DNA of 27,588 nucleotides from JACQNR01 sp049515175. Its GTDB lineage: Bacteria; Acidobacteriota; Terriglobia; UBA7540. Below are positions 25,218-27,588 of this stretch, in pieces. Under the pieces are notes generated by a model, which saw only the letters and a program-made list of their open reading frames with translations, did no database searches and was not told the DNA's origin. The stretch is taken from positions 1 through 27,588 of the forward strand of contig JBEKUI010000020.1 of NCBI GenBank assembly GCA_049515175.1, given 5' to 3'. The translations under genes and the position numbers were made by a program. Positions within the stretch are counted from its first letter, which is position 1, and each line of letters begins with the position of its first letter.

Positions 25218-27588
25218 GTGCCCGACGTATCGGTCCCCATCGCGGTGAATCACAGACCTCGCCGCGTGGCTTTTCTCGTCGACCCTAACCAGGAGTCGAT
25301 CGACGGGATTCTCGATGCAATTCTTGAGTTTAATCTGGAATCTTGGGGCGGTCGGCACAATCCAATCGTGCCCTTGATCGAGAAAAGCATTCCTGAAGCT
25401 TATTATGCGCTCCTGGATGTGGCCGACCCAGATGTTTTCTATTCCTACGATGAGATTGAGCCCGCAACACTGGAAAAGCTTCACGAACGCTATTCGCCGG
25501 TCTTAATTCAGCGGCACTATTTGCGGCCTCCAATCGACTCCCGCTCATACAGCGTGGGCCTGCGTGAACAGGCGTCAGTTCGGCGATATATAAACAATCT
25601 TCGGGAGAAGTATCCTCCACATTTCAGACGGCCGCAGCCGTGCATTCTTGACCTCGATGACGCGCAGACGCGCGGACTGAGCCGCTTCTTTCGTTGGAAT
25701 ATCGGCTACACACATTGGAACCTCTTCGCTGTTCGTGATTATGGCGTGCGTGGTTGCAAGCCGAAATCCTCAAGTGACCAAGACCTGCTAGAGTTGGTAA
25801 CCAGCGAACGGAATCTCGCTTGGCAAGTCCATGTCTGCGCCGACGCCCCGCTTGCTCGGACGACAGGCGAACCGTGGCAACGCGCCGTACCGATTTTCTA
25901 TGGGGACAGCCCCTGGAACGCTATCGCATACTGGAACGACGGTCTTGTCTCTGGCAGGACCTCGCCGGTGCATGGGGGCATCAACCAGCTATGGTTAACA
26001 CCCACCCTGCTGAAAGGCGAGGCAACTTACGAACGATTGCTTAAGTTGATTCAAATGAGGGTGTACTCCGGTAGCAGCCAGAGAGGCTTGAAGCTAATTT
26101 CCTATGACGTTGACGCAGGAGAACTGGAGCGCCTAGGAATGGAGATTGTCACACGAGCTCGCTCCAACCTTTACCCCTGCGCTTCTCTGAAATATGAAAT
26201 TGGCCAAACACAAGAAGTTGAGCCCCAAGGAGCGAGGTTATTCCCCGCGCCAATAAGGCAAGTGGAATACGCCGCGGGCACAGACATACATTTGCCACTC
26301 CAGTTGCCGGCTGACGTGTCAGTGGACAGTGACGAGTGCTGGATGGTGGACCTCCGTATCTTCAACCCAAGCCAGGAGCTTAGGTACGTCAATGCTGAAC
26401 CTTGGTGGTGCCTTCCGCGTAAATCATCTGTTGCGGGCCTTTTTAATCGATACAAATCCCAGCGGGTCATGTATAACCATGAGGTGTCCTTTGAAGTCTC
26501 CGCCAAGGACGCAATCTTGCACTTTGAGATTCCGTCGGAGCGGAGGCTTTTTCAGTATTTGCTTTCGCCTCAAATTCACCTCACGCTTGCGGCTGACCTT
26601 CGTTCAAGCATCAAAACAAGAGGCGGCTTCGACATTCATTTGTCTGACAAGGGAAGGTATCTAGCCGGAATCCTCAGGCTATCAAAGACTCTGCGAGACA
26701 GCTTTTACATATTCGAGCATCCGTTTTGGCGGTCCTTATTGCAAAAGCTCTCGCGAGCAGAAGCCTCCGCCTTCGTCACGGAAAAACTCGCTTCAAATGT
26801 GCGAAAGGAACTTCCAAACCTTACAAATGATCCCGACTCTGAGGGTACTCGGTCTTGGTTGGTCGAGCAAATAGTCTTCGCAGCCCAACACGTTGCAACT
26901 GCCCAAACATCGCTCACCTTCAAGGAAGTCGAGAAGCTTCATTCATCCTATCTGGAAAGCATGGACGAGGCTCGGAGACAGCGAAATGTAACAGATCTCA
27001 GGTCTGACGTCTCCGACCTAACGCGGGATGAGATTCTGTTTCAGGGGGCAAATGTACGGTGTCCCAATTGTATATCCAGGTTTTGGTACCCTGTTGGCGA
27101 CGTAAAAAAGTCGATCGTTTGCCGCGGATGCCAAGTCCCTTTTCCCCTGCCTGCGGAAACCGAGTGGTCGTATCAGCTAAATGAGCTCGTAAGGGCAGGT
27201 ATTCGCGATCACGGCGTCATGCCCGTAGTGAGAACCTTGGGGCGGCTTTTCGAGGATGTTCGTGACTGTTTCTTCTTCAGAGGGGGGATTGATTTCATTA
27301 CATATTCCCGTGAGGGCAAGCCAAAGGGTGAGCACGAGCTTGATCTCGCCTGGATTAAGGACGGCTTACTCGGCATCGCTGAGATAAAAACCACGACCAA
27401 GCTTTTCTCTAAAGCCGATTACGACAAGCTGGTGCTCTTAGCGCAGGACATCAGACCGGACATCGTGCTGATCGCCGCGCCCGATGGTGTTGAGGCCACT
27501 CTCGAAAAAGGTAAGAAGATGGTTGAGCTAGGCCTCGCTGGCATGAATATCGACGTGTGGGCATGGGGACCTGACGAATTCAAGAGCA
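25218..27588 (+). CDS. Large protein with zinc ribbon and PD-(D/E)XK nuclease-like C-terminal part; partial at the window edge
   Basis: The frame is open without a stop for 790 codons and runs off the window. An in-frame TGA at 25212-25214 makes GTG 25218 the first possible start; GTG 25245 (NHRPRRVAFLVDP follows) is an alternative. No signal peptide or membrane segment was seen, so it is probably cytoplasmic. The first about 600 residues match no family I can name; notable stretches are SWGGRHNPIVP (42-52), DPDVFYSYDE and FYGDSPWNAIAYWND (227-241). A treble-clef or ribbon-type zinc site follows: C615-P-N-C618 and C635-R-G-C638. Next comes the helix LNELVRAGIRDHG (654 onward), then D709 and E722-I-K724 in ELDLAW...GIAEIK, the D...ExK pattern of PD-(D/E)XK nucleases. 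AT-rich codons (ATA, TTA, AGA, AGG) are more frequent than in neighbours, pointing to recent acquisition. A defence role is plausible but is inference. Confidence 0.8.
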   Translation, partial: MPDVSVPIAVNHRPRRVAFLVDPNQESIDGILDAILEFNLESWGGRHNPIVPLIEKSIPEAYYALLDVADPDVFYSYDEIEPATLEKLHERYSPVLIQRHYLRPPIDSRSYSVGLREQASVRRYINNLREKYPPHFRRPQPCILDLDDAQTRGLSRFFRWNIGYTHWNLFAVRDYGVRGCKPKSSSDQDLLELVTSERNLAWQVHVCADAPLARTTGEPWQRAVPIFYGDSPWNAIAYWNDGLVSGRTSPVHGGINQLWLTPTLLKGEATYERLLKLIQMRVYSGSSQRGLKLISYDVDAGELERLGMEIVTRARSNLYPCASLKYEIGQTQEVEPQGARLFPAPIRQVEYAAGTDIHLPLQLPADVSVDSDECWMVDLRIFNPSQELRYVNAEPWWCLPRKSSVAGLFNRYKSQRVMYNHEVSFEVSAKDAILHFEIPSERRLFQYLLSPQIHLTLAADLRSSIKTRGGFDIHLSDKGRYLAGILRLSKTLRDSFYIFEHPFWRSLLQKLSRAEASAFVTEKLASNVRKELPNLTNDPDSEGTRSWLVEQIVFAAQHVATAQTSLTFKEVEKLHSSYLESMDEARRQRNVTDLRSDVSDLTRDEILFQGANVRCPNCISRFWYPVGDVKKSIVCRGCQVPFPLPAETEWSYQLNELVRAGIRDHGVMPVVRTLGRLFEDVRDCFFFRGGIDFITYSREGKPKGEHELDLAWIKDGLLGIAEIKTTTKLFSKADYDKLVLLAQDIRPDIVLIAAPDGVEATLEKGKKMVELGLAGMNIDVWAWGPDEFKS

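Overview
The window looks like a chromosomal segment of a GC-rich Acidobacteriota (Acidobacteria) genome. The main reasons are two very large Oar-type TonB-dependent receptors (carboxypeptidase-regulatory-like domain, plug and about 900-residue barrel) that both appear to use TTG starts, a Tat-exported MsrP-like oxidoreductase, a DUF1259 relic, many secreted orphan proteins, and intergenic DNA full of hairpin repeats. No rRNA, tRNA or CRISPR array was seen.

Layout. Positions 1-96 hold the C-terminal scrap of a probable transposase. Positions 249-457 are a clear FMN (RFN) riboswitch, followed by a terminator-like hairpin (542-567) and a TonB-dependent receptor (566-3946), which suggests flavin-controlled flavin uptake. 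On the minus strand lie msrP (4418-5389) and a small cysteine-rich membrane protein (4049-4300). A sigma70-like promoter (5558-5586) precedes a secreted beta-helix protein (5622-7238). A minus-strand group of three follows (9735 down to 7465): a DUF5009/HGSNAT-like membrane protein and two NTF2-fold proteins. A membrane SpoIIE-type phosphatase (9857-11323) is divergent from it. Then come a conserved membrane protein (11458-11850, minus), a GIDE-domain membrane protein (12089-13408), a YceH family protein (13656-14303), a secreted glycoside-hydrolase-like protein (14443-15984), a small secreted protein (16245-16637) and a second Oar-type receptor (17057-20563, minus).

From about 20.5 to 25.2 kb the DNA is gene-poor and repeat-rich. 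It holds a three-TM small protein (21520-21828, minus), a truncated and frameshifted DUF1259 pseudogene (22572-23118), an AsmA-like protein (23411-24985) and copies of a dispersed mosaic repeat.

The last 2.4 kb (25218 to the right edge) is one uninterrupted reading frame of at least 790 codons, cut by the window end. By eye it has lower GC content. It encodes an unrecognised N-terminal region, a four-cysteine zinc ribbon and a PD-(D/E)XK-type nuclease signature. It starts directly beside a repeat copy and is the best candidate here for an undescribed, possibly defence-related, system.

A second theme is heptanucleotide tandem arrays in three intergenic places and, strikingly, inside the variable arm of the FMN riboswitch.
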